From the NCBI GenBank assembly GCA_951813085.1, contig OX638348.1:4612501-4676500 (forward strand): a stretch of 64,000 nucleotides of DNA, written 5' to 3'. This document shows positions 46,674-55,500 of this stretch, piece after piece. The stretch is from an uncultured Opitutaceae bacterium (lineage in GTDB: Bacteria; Verrucomicrobiota; Verrucomicrobiia; Opitutales; Opitutaceae). Position 1 is the stretch's first letter; every line of letters starts with the position of its first letter. Under the pieces are notes generated by a model that worked only from the letters and a program-made list of their open reading frames with translations, was not told the DNA's origin and ran no database searches. The position numbers and the translations under genes are program-made.

Positions 46674-47951
46674 CTAGATGGCCGCGCAGCTCGGGTAGGG
46701 ATTTTGGAGTTCTTGTTTTGTCTTGGTCCGCATCTCATTGCGATAGGCGGTTTCGTCTGCCCGTCCAAAGACAAGTTGACATACGTTCACGTGGCGTTGG
46801 GCGAATCCGGCTTCGCAATAAGCCAAGTAGTATTCCCACTTGCGCTTGAAGGCATCGTCGAATCCCATTGGTTGGATAGCGTTCCATTTTTCCAAGAACC
46901 GGATGCGCCACTCCCTTAGCGTTCGTGCGTAGTGCAATCCAAAACTCTCCAGATGATACAAGTCGAGCGAGCCGTTGGACTCGGCGTTTTCGATCAAAGC
47001 GTGCGTTGAAGGAAGATGGGACCCGGGAAAGATGTGCTTTTGGATCCAATCGACTCGCGTTTTGTATTCATCATAGAGAGGATTAGGGCACGCAATTACC
47101 TGGATTCCAGCGAGACCATTGGGCTCAAGAAGCGATTCGACCTGTTTAAAATAGGCGCCTAGATACTCCTCGCCTACGGCCTCAAGCATCTCGATCGACA
47201 CGATGTGATCGTAGGTGCCCTGTAGCTTGCGATAGTCAGTCATTGTAATGTCGATACGATCTTCGAGTCCGGCCTCTCTCACGCGTTGGCAAGCGCGGTC
47301 GTATTGTTCCTTCGAGATAGTGGTGCCCGTAACGCAACAATTGTACTGTTGGGCAGCGTATAGAGCGAATCCTCCCCAGCCGCAGCCGATTTCCAGCACG
47401 TGGCTAGTGGAGCAGATGTCTAGTTTGCGACATAGCCGATCGTACTTTTCCTCTTGCGCTTGCTCTAGGCTATCCGACTCGCTCTGGAAATAAGCGGAGG
47501 AGTAAGTCAAGCTGGGATCGAGGAAGGTCTCGTAGAATGAGTTCCCGAGATCGTAGTGAGCATGGATGTTGCTTCGGCTTCCGTCGATATTGTTTCGATT
47601 TCGAAAATGCAGCATACCTGAAAGCGCTGCGTTTGCCCAGCGCGCGATAGAAGCGAAATAGGGACTGACATCGGATGCGAAGTAGGGGCTGTTCTTCAAG
47701 AGCCATTGCAGGGTCTCTGTAAGATGGCTCGAGGACCAATAGCCTCGCTGATAGGCTTCTCCTAGTCCCACTCCCCCCTTGTGCGCGAGCTCGGTGAAGA
47801 ATGCATCGTTGTGAACGCTAAGGGTGGGCGCGTATTCACAATCGGCGACACCGCATTCAATTGTGGTTCTATCCGCGAGTTGGATACGAATTTTTCCAAT
47901 GCGACCCTTTTTCAGGCTGTTTAAGATTACTTTTTTGTATAGCGAGTTCAT
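46674..47951 (-). CDS. Cyclopropane-fatty-acyl-phospholipid-synthase-like methyltransferase
   Basis: 425 residues, full length. N-terminal helical lipid-binding part with HNDAFFTELAHKGGVGLGEA, then IHAHYDLGNSFYETFLDPSL (SYA-type entry motif), SAM motif I VLEIGCGWGGFALYAAQQY, VSIEMLEAVG and HIFPGSHLPS as in CFA synthases. It would transfer a methyl or methylene group from SAM to a double bond in phospholipid chains at the membrane surface. It starts one base after the DUF1365 gene ends, so they are in one transcript. Genes of this family beside amine oxidase-like and DUF1365 proteins take part in methylated or furan fatty acid synthesis in some alphaproteobacteria; that link is by context only. 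Confidence 0.88.
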   Translation of the reverse strand: MNSLYKKVILNSLKKGRIGKIRIQLADRTTIECGVADCEYAPTLSVHNDAFFTELAHKGGVGLGEAYQRGYWSSSHLTETLQWLLKNSPYFASDVSPYFASIARWANAALSGMLHFRNRNNIDGSRSNIHAHYDLGNSFYETFLDPSLTYSSAYFQSESDSLEQAQEEKYDRLCRKLDICSTSHVLEIGCGWGGFALYAAQQYNCCVTGTTISKEQYDRACQRVREAGLEDRIDITMTDYRKLQGTYDHIVSIEMLEAVGEEYLGAYFKQVESLLEPNGLAGIQVIACPNPLYDEYKTRVDWIQKHIFPGSHLPSTHALIENAESNGSLDLYHLESFGLHYARTLREWRIRFLEKWNAIQPMGFDDAFKRKWEYYLAYCEAGFAQRHVNVCQLVFGRADETAYRNEMRTKTKQELQNPYPSCAAI

Positions 47952-47952
47952 T

Positions 47953-48744
47953 TCAATAACGCTCAGGGTAAGATTCCTTTACGAGGTAAGGATGGGTATT
48001 CGTTTGAAGGTGTGGGTTTTCTGATTTCCTATGGAAGGGAACTCCCTTTAGGAATAGAAGAAAGGCCTGCCAATGAATAGCGGCGACAATCTGAATCGTG
48101 ATAAATGGAAATCGCAACGCGCTCATCGCGAGGGCCCTGCTGCTGATAGGTTGCTTGCTGCCTACCAGCGCGCTTCGAAAGTAGACCTCGCTATTTCGTG
48201 ACTGATCAATTGCGAGACGTAGTCGTTGATTAGGCTCAGCAATCTTGAAGTGAAACTGCGTATCGAGCTCGCTAAAGGGTGAAACATAGAACTCTTTTGC
48301 GCATCGGGCATTCGAATTGCGGTCGGCATTCGTCTGAATCAGGTAGAGCTTCTGCTCGTGAAAGGTATTGCCCACTTCCGCGATCGAGCACAACGGTTCG
48401 CCGGCGCGATTGTCTACGAAGTAGAAGGAAACGGGATTGAACAGGTGGCCCCAAACGCGTAAGTGAGTGAGCAGGCGCACGTTTCCGATGGGTTCCTCAA
48501 TGCCTTGCTCCCTAATATAGCTTTCAATGCTCTTCTTGAGTCCGATGCGCCGCGGATTGTAGTGGTCGCTATCCCTAAATTCATAGGGAGCGAATCGATT
48601 TCTTCCAAAGAAACCAATTTTCTCGTCAAGAAGATCGAGCTCATCCAAGTCGATGTAGAACATGAAAAGGTTGTACTTGAATGCGTGACGCTTGGGTGAA
48701 GCGCGACGATGCATGACCGAGCATTTATAGAGACACGAGTTCAT
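47953..48744 (-). CDS. DUF1365 protein
   Basis: 263 residues. It begins LYKCSVMHRRASPKRHAFKY and holds YNPRRIGLKKSI, LLTHLRVWGHLFNPVSFYF and AEVGNTFHEQ in the order typical of the family. The biochemical function is not established; the almost constant pairing with a flavin amine-oxidase-like protein and a CFA-like methyltransferase points to acyl-chain modification. The start lies inside the end of the flavoprotein gene (20 bases overlap), a tight coupling. Confidence 0.88.
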   Translation of the reverse strand: MNSCLYKCSVMHRRASPKRHAFKYNLFMFYIDLDELDLLDEKIGFFGRNRFAPYEFRDSDHYNPRRIGLKKSIESYIREQGIEEPIGNVRLLTHLRVWGHLFNPVSFYFVDNRAGEPLCSIAEVGNTFHEQKLYLIQTNADRNSNARCAKEFYVSPFSELDTQFHFKIAEPNQRLRLAIDQSRNSEVYFRSALVGSKQPISSRALAMSALRFPFITIQIVAAIHWQAFLLFLKGVPFHRKSENPHLQTNTHPYLVKESYPERY

Positions 48745-50011
48745 GGCGGACTCCTTTCTCGCTTACGATTGATTCGACAACCTTGAGGGCGGACCAGAGC
48801 GCATCCTCGTGAAAGCCATTTCTGAAATAGCTGCCGCAAAAGCGGATCCGGCCCTTTTCATTCAGTTTGGAAAGATTTGGCTGAGCTTGAATCGCTGCTG
48901 TGTCGAATCGCGGATGCTCGTATACAGATTGCCAATGAATATGGTTCGAATCAAGCGGGCCTTGGTAATCTACGCTTACGAATACATCTCTGTCGGTATT
49001 CAATTTTTGGAGCCTATTCATCCAGTAGTGGGTTGAGGATTGAGGCATTCCATCGGTGCCTCGACTATTCAGGACATTCCATGATGCCCACGCTTGCTTG
49101 GCTTTTGGCATGACCGATGTATCGGAGTGTAGCGCAACGTAATTTCGATTGTATTTGAAAGATGACAGTAAAGCCTGTTGCTCGGAATCGGGAGACTCTA
49201 GTAGCGTGAGGGCCTGATCAGCATGAGCGGCGATTACGATGCAGTCGTATCGATGGGTGTTTCCGTCTTCGTCGCGTAAGTACGCGCTGTCAGGGTCCTG
49301 TCCAATCCCGCGTACGTTTCGATTGAGCTGCGTTTCTCGGGAAAGCGCGGCCAGAAGTCGCTTCTTGTATTGATCGCTACCTCCTTGAACCGTCTTCCAT
49401 TGAAGCTGTATCCCGACCCCAAGCATTTGGTGATTCTTCATGAAGCGAAGGAGCGGAAGCGCTGGAAAATGGAGTATCTCCTGACGAGGGGTGGACCAGA
49501 TGGCTCCAGCCATGGGCAGTATGAACTGGTTGAGGACGAGTGAGCTGAGCGCGTACTCGCGAGCGAAATCAGCTAGTGTAAATTCCGCCGAAACGTCTCT
49601 CGCTATGAGCGCATCGGCTGCTTGGAAAAACTTAAGAATGTCTCGATAGAGCTTCCAGTGAATCGGATTTAGCAAGTTGCGCTTCTGAGCGAAGAAGGTG
49701 GAGAATCCGGAGCAGGCGTATTCGAGATTCCGGTTCACATTCCTTACGCCGAGCGACATGGAAGTGTCGTATGAGGCGACGTCTAGTTCACGAAAAAGGC
49801 GCAAGAGGTTCGGATAGGTTTTCTCGTTGTAGACCATGAATCCCGTATCCACTGAAACCTTGGAGTCTCCGAGACTGAGGGTGACGGTGTTCGTATGTCC
49901 TCCCGCGTAGTCATTCTTATCGAACAAAGTGACATCGAACGCTTCACGAAGATAGAAAGCGGCTCCCATCCCAGCGATTCCCGAGCCGATGACTGCGACT
50001 TTGGGTCTCAC
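48725..50011 (-). CDS. FAD-dependent amine-oxidase-like protein of the lipid cluster
   Basis: 428 residues with an N-terminal FAD fold, VAVIGSGIAGMGAAFYL followed by LFDKNDYAGGHTNTV, and a C-terminal segment RIRFCGSYFRNGFHEDAL that closes the FAD site. Related flavoproteins (NAD/FAD-dependent, annotated as amine oxidases) in CFA-type clusters act on membrane acyl chains, not amines; whether this one desaturates or oxidises its lipid is open. It is coupled to the MerR regulator (four bases overlap) and to DUF1365 (20 bases overlap), so it is the first enzyme gene of the operon. Confidence 0.85.
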   Translation of the reverse strand: MRPKVAVIGSGIAGMGAAFYLREAFDVTLFDKNDYAGGHTNTVTLSLGDSKVSVDTGFMVYNEKTYPNLLRLFRELDVASYDTSMSLGVRNVNRNLEYACSGFSTFFAQKRNLLNPIHWKLYRDILKFFQAADALIARDVSAEFTLADFAREYALSSLVLNQFILPMAGAIWSTPRQEILHFPALPLLRFMKNHQMLGVGIQLQWKTVQGGSDQYKKRLLAALSRETQLNRNVRGIGQDPDSAYLRDEDGNTHRYDCIVIAAHADQALTLLESPDSEQQALLSSFKYNRNYVALHSDTSVMPKAKQAWASWNVLNSRGTDGMPQSSTHYWMNRLQKLNTDRDVFVSVDYQGPLDSNHIHWQSVYEHPRFDTAAIQAQPNLSKLNEKGRIRFCGSYFRNGFHEDALWSALKVVESIVSEKGVRHELVSL

Positions 50012-50949
50012 GTGTTGTCTTCAGGGATAACGAGGTTGTCTTTTTGGCAGAGGTAGAGAAGCGCGTCCTCGACGATGGCCCGAGCTTTGCCAATCTCCGT
50101 CCCGAGGTACTCGTGAACTTCCTTGTCATCCGGAGATTCGATCTCGCAGCGTCGGCAGTAGTTTTCGAATGAGGCGAGGCTGGCGACAAGCGCCGAAGTA
50201 TGGTGAGGGCACTCGCACTTTATATTCGGATTGGACGCCGCTATTGTGGCGAGTTGCTTATCCGTGAATACTCGCGGCGCGGACTTGAAGGATATGTCTG
50301 ATTGCGCCGTCGGGTCTGCCTGGTGGGTGGCATTTGCCAGAGCGGCATTCAGGTAGTGGGTAAGCAATTTGGGAGAACAAGGAATTCGAATGAGAAAGCG
50401 TCCCTCTTTAGAGAATTGCCGCAGCAGCTCGCTCGGGGCATAGTCGTAGACCAAAGCCATAGGAATGTCTGGGTTCTCCAAGGCGGCTACGCTGACGCGC
50501 CGTCGGCACTCGATTGCGGATGCGTCGAGGTCTACCATTAGCAGTTCCGGATTCTCTTCGTCAGATGAGAGCTTCTCGAATTGATTGGGGAGGATGTCTG
50601 CCCAAGTGCTAGCGAGCTTGCCAATTGGAAGTACGCGGATCCGGTCGGTGGCTGACTGTTTCGATCGAGCTTCTACATGCCTCGTTTCATATTCGAGCAT
50701 TCGGCTTCTCAGCTCCGTTAGCGACAATTTGGAAATGGAGCTGATGGAATCGCCCATGTTGGTAAGTCGCTTCATTAGGGCCAACTGCTCGACTTGCTCT
50801 TGAGAGTACCGTCGCCTTCCTGTGGGGGAGCGAAGTCCGGCCTGAATGAAATTGCGACGTTCCCAAGTTCGTAGTGTATTGGGCGACAAGCCGGTTATCT
50901 TAGCGACTGCGCCGATTTCAAAGTAGGGAGATTCAGGCTGATTGCTCAT
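50008..50949 (-). CDS. MerR-family regulator with Cys/His-rich C-terminal domain
   Basis: About 313 residues from ATG 50949; ATG 50982 is possible. Residues 9-75 are the MerR winged helix (YFEIGAVAKITGLSPNTLRT, RRRYSQEQVEQLALMKRL). The middle (about 103-200) looks like the Rossmann-type receptor half seen in LitR/CarH cobalamin photoreceptors, but no DxHxxG cobalamin motif is seen. The C-terminus carries C245, C247, H249, H250 and C265, C268 (KCECPHH and CRRC), which could hold a metal or sense redox state. It precedes and overlaps the flavoprotein gene, so it probably controls the whole operon in response to light-linked singlet oxygen or oxidant stress. The trigger is a guess. Confidence 0.82.
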   Translation of the reverse strand: MSNQPESPYFEIGAVAKITGLSPNTLRTWERRNFIQAGLRSPTGRRRYSQEQVEQLALMKRLTNMGDSISSISKLSLTELRSRMLEYETRHVEARSKQSATDRIRVLPIGKLASTWADILPNQFEKLSSDEENPELLMVDLDASAIECRRRVSVAALENPDIPMALVYDYAPSELLRQFSKEGRFLIRIPCSPKLLTHYLNAALANATHQADPTAQSDISFKSAPRVFTDKQLATIAASNPNIKCECPHHTSALVASLASFENYCRRCEIESPDDKEVHEYLGTEIGKARAIVEDALLYLCQKDNLVIPEDNT

Positions 50950-51059
50950 GTGGGGTGCGTACGAATTTTCGTTAGCTGGCATTGGCGCGAGATTGCAATG
51001 GGTGATTCAATGCCTTCAAAATAGGTTCTGAAGTAATTCAATCGATTTATAGGTCTATT

Positions 51060-51123
51060 TGAACAATTTAGAACAGCCTAAATTGATCAATGTATAGTCC
51101 TAAAATTGTTCATAAAGTGTTCA
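51060..51123. promoter_or_regulatory. Operator-like repeats upstream of the MerR regulator
   Basis: TGAACA-ATTTA-GAACA at 51060-51075 and, in opposite orientation, TGTTCA-TAAAG-TGTTCA at 51107-51123. The two half-sites of the second copy are direct repeats with 11-base period, and its complement nearly matches the first copy. They lie 111-174 bases before the MerR start in an AT-rich stretch and are candidate sites for the regulator itself. Confidence 0.5.
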
Positions 51124-51169
51124 GCGAAGTCATTGCGCCTAGAACCCCTCTCTTGAATCGAGTTGGAAC

Positions 51170-51219
51170 GACAGCGTAGCTCAGTCAAAGCCCGGGCTGG
51201 GTGAAACCCATGAGCTGTC
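51170..51219. other. Possible structured RNA or hairpin
   Basis: Outer arms GACAGC and GCTGTC enclose a second hairpin TGGGT-GAA-ACCCA (51198-51210) and the palindrome GCCCGGGC. It sits about 50 bases beyond the channel gene stop on the minus strand. The plus strand reads GGGTGAAACCC...CTGTCTTGCAAC, faintly like a cobalamin riboswitch core, but no plus-strand gene follows and the conserved ACTGT is absent. Confidence 0.3.
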
Positions 51220-51269
51220 TTGCAACGCGGACTCTAGTGACCTCCGCACTATCTAGGAGGCGGGCCTCG

Positions 51270-51707
51270 CTACGATCTGGCTTCTGAGTTTCCCCAGTAG
51301 CGCTGCATCTCGTAGTATAGGAACGAGGCGGTCCAGGTGATGAGGACTAAGCCCGTCAAGGACTCGATACCTGTCAGGTAGCGCAATTTGCCTACGGGCT
51401 CGATGTCGCCGAATCCTACTGTAGAATAAGTGGAGAAGGAAAAGTAGACGCAGTCCATCAAAGTCCCTGCGAAATTGCCCTGGAGCTCGCCCCAGAATTC
51501 GGAGTGATGCATGAAGTAGTAGGCGTAGGCGAAGACCCAGACTTCTGCGGCGTGGGCAATGAGGGCGCCAAACACGCCCAAGACGATTCGCGTGCGATGC
51601 CTGATCGTAAGTTTCGGTATCCAGATCGATAGGCGGTACAAGAACTCGTAGTGGATTATCACGCACGTGGTGACCACGAGTGAATTGAGTAGGAACACGC
51701 CGACCAT
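51270..51707 (-). CDS. Two-helix potassium-channel-like protein
   Basis: 145 residues with a potassium selectivity filter in STYSTVGFGDIEPVG, preceded by a pore helix (DCVYFSF) and flanked by hydrophobic helices (ALIAHAAEVWVFAYAYYF and LTGLVLITWTASFLYYEM). There are one or two further helices at the N-terminus. No regulatory domain, so it is probably a simple potassium channel. It follows the TonB-C protein gene by 11 bases and is the last gene of the leftward operon that begins at 55851. Confidence 0.85.
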   Translation of the reverse strand: MVGVFLLNSLVVTTCVIIHYEFLYRLSIWIPKLTIRHRTRIVLGVFGALIAHAAEVWVFAYAYYFMHHSEFWGELQGNFAGTLMDCVYFSFSTYSTVGFGDIEPVGKLRYLTGIESLTGLVLITWTASFLYYEMQRYWGNSEARS

Positions 51708-51718
51708 TGCAAATAGCG

Positions 51719-52537
51719 CTACTCCTCTGGCGCAGGCTTCGGTTCGGCGTTTTTAAATACGATCGCCTGCTTGAGCCGCGTTTCCTGAGCCACGCCTCCT
51801 ACGAAGCGTGGGCGGAATTTTGACCGCTCGAGCGATCGGATGGCCTCGCTTGAAAATTGCTTGTGAGGCGAATCGATGATCTTCGATTTCGTGACCAAGC
51901 CGTCTTCATTGATGGTGAACTCAACAATGACTGTCGCCTGGGTATACTGGCTTACTAGCGCTGCGGGGAAAACAGGCCTTTCTTGAAATACGACCCTGGG
52001 GTGTTGCGAATAGGGGGTGATGCGGCCGCGATGCATATTCTCACCGCCTTTGATGGCGATCGAATTACCTTTCGAAAAGAGGCAAAGCTGATAGGGATCC
52101 ATCTGCGTAAAGTCGCTTGTCCTGACGGCGAACGATACTTTGGCCGACTTTTCTGTAGCGAGCTCAGGCAATGCGCGCGCTACCGTCCGGATGTCGTTGC
52201 TGGAGCCCGATACCAGAATCAGGTAGCAATCGTCTATCGTTTTGTTGGCTCGAATTTCTGCTTGGATGATAAGCGAGCGCTTCCCTTTGTCATTGATTGT
52301 TACCAGAAGATCCTTGAGCTCAATATTCACTCCTTTGAGCTGATTGGACTCATCGGCGAGAAAGCTCACCATATCGGCTCTTACCGTTTTCGATTTGCCG
52401 TCTAAGTCAATGACGAGGTTCTCGTTATTAACGCCGACGATCTTGTAGTCGTTTCCACGATACCTAGCGAAAGCGCCTGCTGCATGCGCTTCGGCCGCAC
52501 ATAGGAGCAGTGTCGCGATTAAGGTGAGCGTTTTCAT
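51719..52537 (-). CDS. Secreted protein with TonB C-terminal domain
   Basis: 272 residues. The N-terminus MKTLTLIATLLLCAAEAHA is a cleavable signal peptide, not the anchoring helix and Pro-rich linker of true TonB. The last 90 residues match the TonB C-terminal domain: QATVIVEFTINEDGLVTKSK, FSSEAIRSLERSKFRPRFV and GVAQETRLKQAIVF. So it may contact a receptor or peptidoglycan in the periplasm but cannot carry energy from ExbBD in the normal way. Middle residues (about 35-180) match no family I know. It lies 20 bases after the DUF1080 gene and 11 before the channel gene. Confidence 0.8.
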   Translation of the reverse strand: MKTLTLIATLLLCAAEAHAAGAFARYRGNDYKIVGVNNENLVIDLDGKSKTVRADMVSFLADESNQLKGVNIELKDLLVTINDKGKRSLIIQAEIRANKTIDDCYLILVSGSSNDIRTVARALPELATEKSAKVSFAVRTSDFTQMDPYQLCLFSKGNSIAIKGGENMHRGRITPYSQHPRVVFQERPVFPAALVSQYTQATVIVEFTINEDGLVTKSKIIDSPHKQFSSEAIRSLERSKFRPRFVGGVAQETRLKQAIVFKNAEPKPAPEE

Positions 52538-52557
52538 ATGTCAGGGAATTTGGCGTA

Positions 52558-55500
52558 CTATCGAAATCGCTTGTCGTCTGGATTACCGCCGCTGAGCACA
52601 TAGGCAGTCAGGTCGAAGATCTCTTCCTTGGAAAGCATGTTCATCAGCCCAGGAGGCATGGGCGAAATCTTGGAGGGCGCCAGGCTCTTGACGAGCTTGC
52701 GATCGATGTTGACGCGCTGATTGGGGTTGGTGAGGTCCGTATTGATAGTCACCCTGTCGGTATTAAGATTCACGACGACGCCATAGTGAGTCGTGCCGTC
52801 GAGCATCTCTACCGCGATGGGAACGAATTGCTCGTTGACCTCTTTGCTCGGGTTAATGATTTGATCGATAAAGTCGCTGGGCGAGTACCGTCCCCCGGAG
52901 CCGGTGAGGTCGGGTCCGGTAGAACCGCCTGCGTTTTGAAAGCGGTGGCAGGAGTAGCAGGCTGTTCCCGCAAACATCGCTCGTCCGCGTTCGAAGTTAC
53001 GGTTGACCATGCTGGCATTGGCCTCGGCCGATAGATCGTCCAAGGTCCAATTCTTCACGAAGGAGCGTCCTTTCATGAAATTTTGGGTCAAGGCTTCGAT
53101 GGGTGATTTCTTGACGGGCTTGCGCTCCAGAATCGATGCGAGCTCGACGCGTTCCTGCGGGGTTAGCGTTTCCAACGCTTCCTTGCGAATATTCTCAATG
53201 AAGATCTCGAAGGAGGCTCCTCCACGATAGTTGGCGGCATTCAGAAACCACTCGATGTAGGCGACGCGAAGTGGATTGGTCCATCCTTCCTTCAGCATGC
53301 GTAAGGACCGGGCGTACTCGAGCTGCTCTTCTTGAGTCGGCGCCTGGTTGAGGAGGGCGATCGCTTTCGCCGCTACGGTGGGAGATTGCAGGTAGACGAG
53401 CGTTTCGCACAGCAGCTGATTCATCTCGATCGATTCCGCTGGAAACTGGGCGTCCAGCTTGACGGTCGTTCTCAAGGCGAGACCAGGATTGGGCGCTCCG
53501 AAGCGATTGAATACCACTTGATAGGTTCTGACCAGATCTCGCCTTCCCGTTTCGTCCAAGTCGTCGAAGTCAATGTCCAGGATGTCGTTGACGATGTCGT
53601 TGCCGAGCGTTTTGTTGACCGGGGGGTCGCCGTCTTGGCGGTGGAAGGGATCGATGCCTTCAACGCGAGCGAGCGCAAGCAGGGCGCGTATGCGGCGTTC
53701 GGGCGTTCTTTCCTTGAGGGCCCGATTCGACCAGGTTCTAGAGGGTTGACTTTCGATTGCGATGCGAGCTGCTGATCGAATGAACGGATCTTCATGATCG
53801 AGATAGCGCCACGCTTTTCCCACGGCGCTGGTATCCACAATGCCATGATACGCTTCCAGACTCCGGCGCAGATTACGCTCCCTTTGCCCGCTGTTTTTGG
53901 CGATGGCGGATTCGGTATCCTCGTCACCTATGTAGGTAACGCGGTACAGACCGGATTGAACCTTTCGGCCGCCAATCGTGAAATACATGGCGCCGTCGCT
54001 CGGGTTCACGATCATGTCGGTCACAGGCAGAGGCGCTCCCGAAATAAAATCCTCTTTCTCGCCGGTGTAGCTCGAGCCATCCGGGCGGAGATGAACACTG
54101 TAGATTTTTCCCCAGCTCCAATCGAGAATGTATAGAGCGTTCTGATACTTGGCCGGAAACTTGGCTCCATAGCCGAAGGTGACCCCTGTTGGCGAGCCCG
54201 GTCCGATATTGACGGCGGCGGGAACGCTGTCGACATACCACTCTGGCCATTTGCCGGTTCCATTGCGCCAGCCGTAGTCGGAGCCACTGACCACGTGAAG
54301 CACACGCGTGGGCCGGTACCAAGGGGTATTGAAGTCGTACTCCATGTCGGCATCATAGGTGAAGAGCTCCCCATCTGCATTGAAAGCTGCATCGAAGATA
54401 TTTCGGTAGCCGTGAGAGTAGATTTCGAAGTTCTTCCCGTCGGGCGAAACCTTGTAGATAATTCCAGCTGGGGCGAGTCTGTTGCGATTGTGCCCCCGCC
54501 CATCGGGCATGCGTGGCAAGAGGTGATCCTCTCCCCAATTCGTGTTTACGCGGGATGAGCTCCACTCGGTGGGTTCCGTATTGTTTCCCGTGATCAAGAA
54601 TAGGGATTCACCATCGGGTGAGAGATGGAGCGAATGCACGCCATGGTCTCCTCGCGCGGAGATTTGGCGAAGCAATTCGCCGGTGTCGAGCATGTCGTCA
54701 CCGTCGGTATCGGTGAGCCGATACAGACCGGACTTGCTGCTGTCACGGTATTCGTTGACGCCAATGTAGAGAGAATCGAATGCCCAGAGCATTCCATTAG
54801 CAGCCTCGATATCCACTGGCACCTTGACGATGTCGGCGGGATCCAGCGTTTCGCCGGGAGCCGGGATAGGAAAGCGGTACAAGCCACCAAATTGATCACT
54901 GGCGATGATGCGGCCTTTGTTGTCCAGGCAAAGATTGACCCAGGAACCTTCCGAGGCTCCGGGTACCGAATACAAAAGCTCCACGTCGAAACCGTCCTTA
55001 ACGGTGATATTCTCGCGGGGAGTGGCTCGATTCTCGTTAATCGCAGTACCTTCTTCTATTTTCTCTTGAGGTTCCGGCGCAGGCGGGACCAAAGCGGCCT
55101 CAATCGCCTCACGCGCTGCGGCGCCACGCAATCTCTTAAGTTGGATATTTTTCGCGAAGACGTTCATCGGAGGACCCCTATGGAGCTGGATTCCGATAGC
55201 GCCTCGGCGGGGGACATCTGGATACCGATCGACCACATCGATCGTGACGACGCCATTCACCTTATGAATAACGCGCGCGCCCACTGCGATGATCTCATAG
55301 TTGTTCCACTGATCGACTTTAAATGCCGGATCCATTCCCAAGTCGCCGGTAATGCGCGGCTTTGACTTTCCCTTCGCGTCCACCGCGTCAGTAACGACGG
55401 CTTTCTGCCCGCGCGTAGCGACGATCCCGCGGCCGGTCTTCTCGCTGTAGTACATTCCCAGATACTCGGGCTTGGGATGAATATCCAGCTGGTTTCCGGA

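Noticed and set aside
51164..51240. Possible tRNA because of the GTAGCTCAGT string
   Set aside because: No acceptor stem, anticodon arm or T-arm can be drawn.
51253..51666. 137-codon frame overlapping the potassium channel gene
   Set aside because: The other frame has the selectivity filter and membrane helices; this one is Arg- and Leu-rich shadow.
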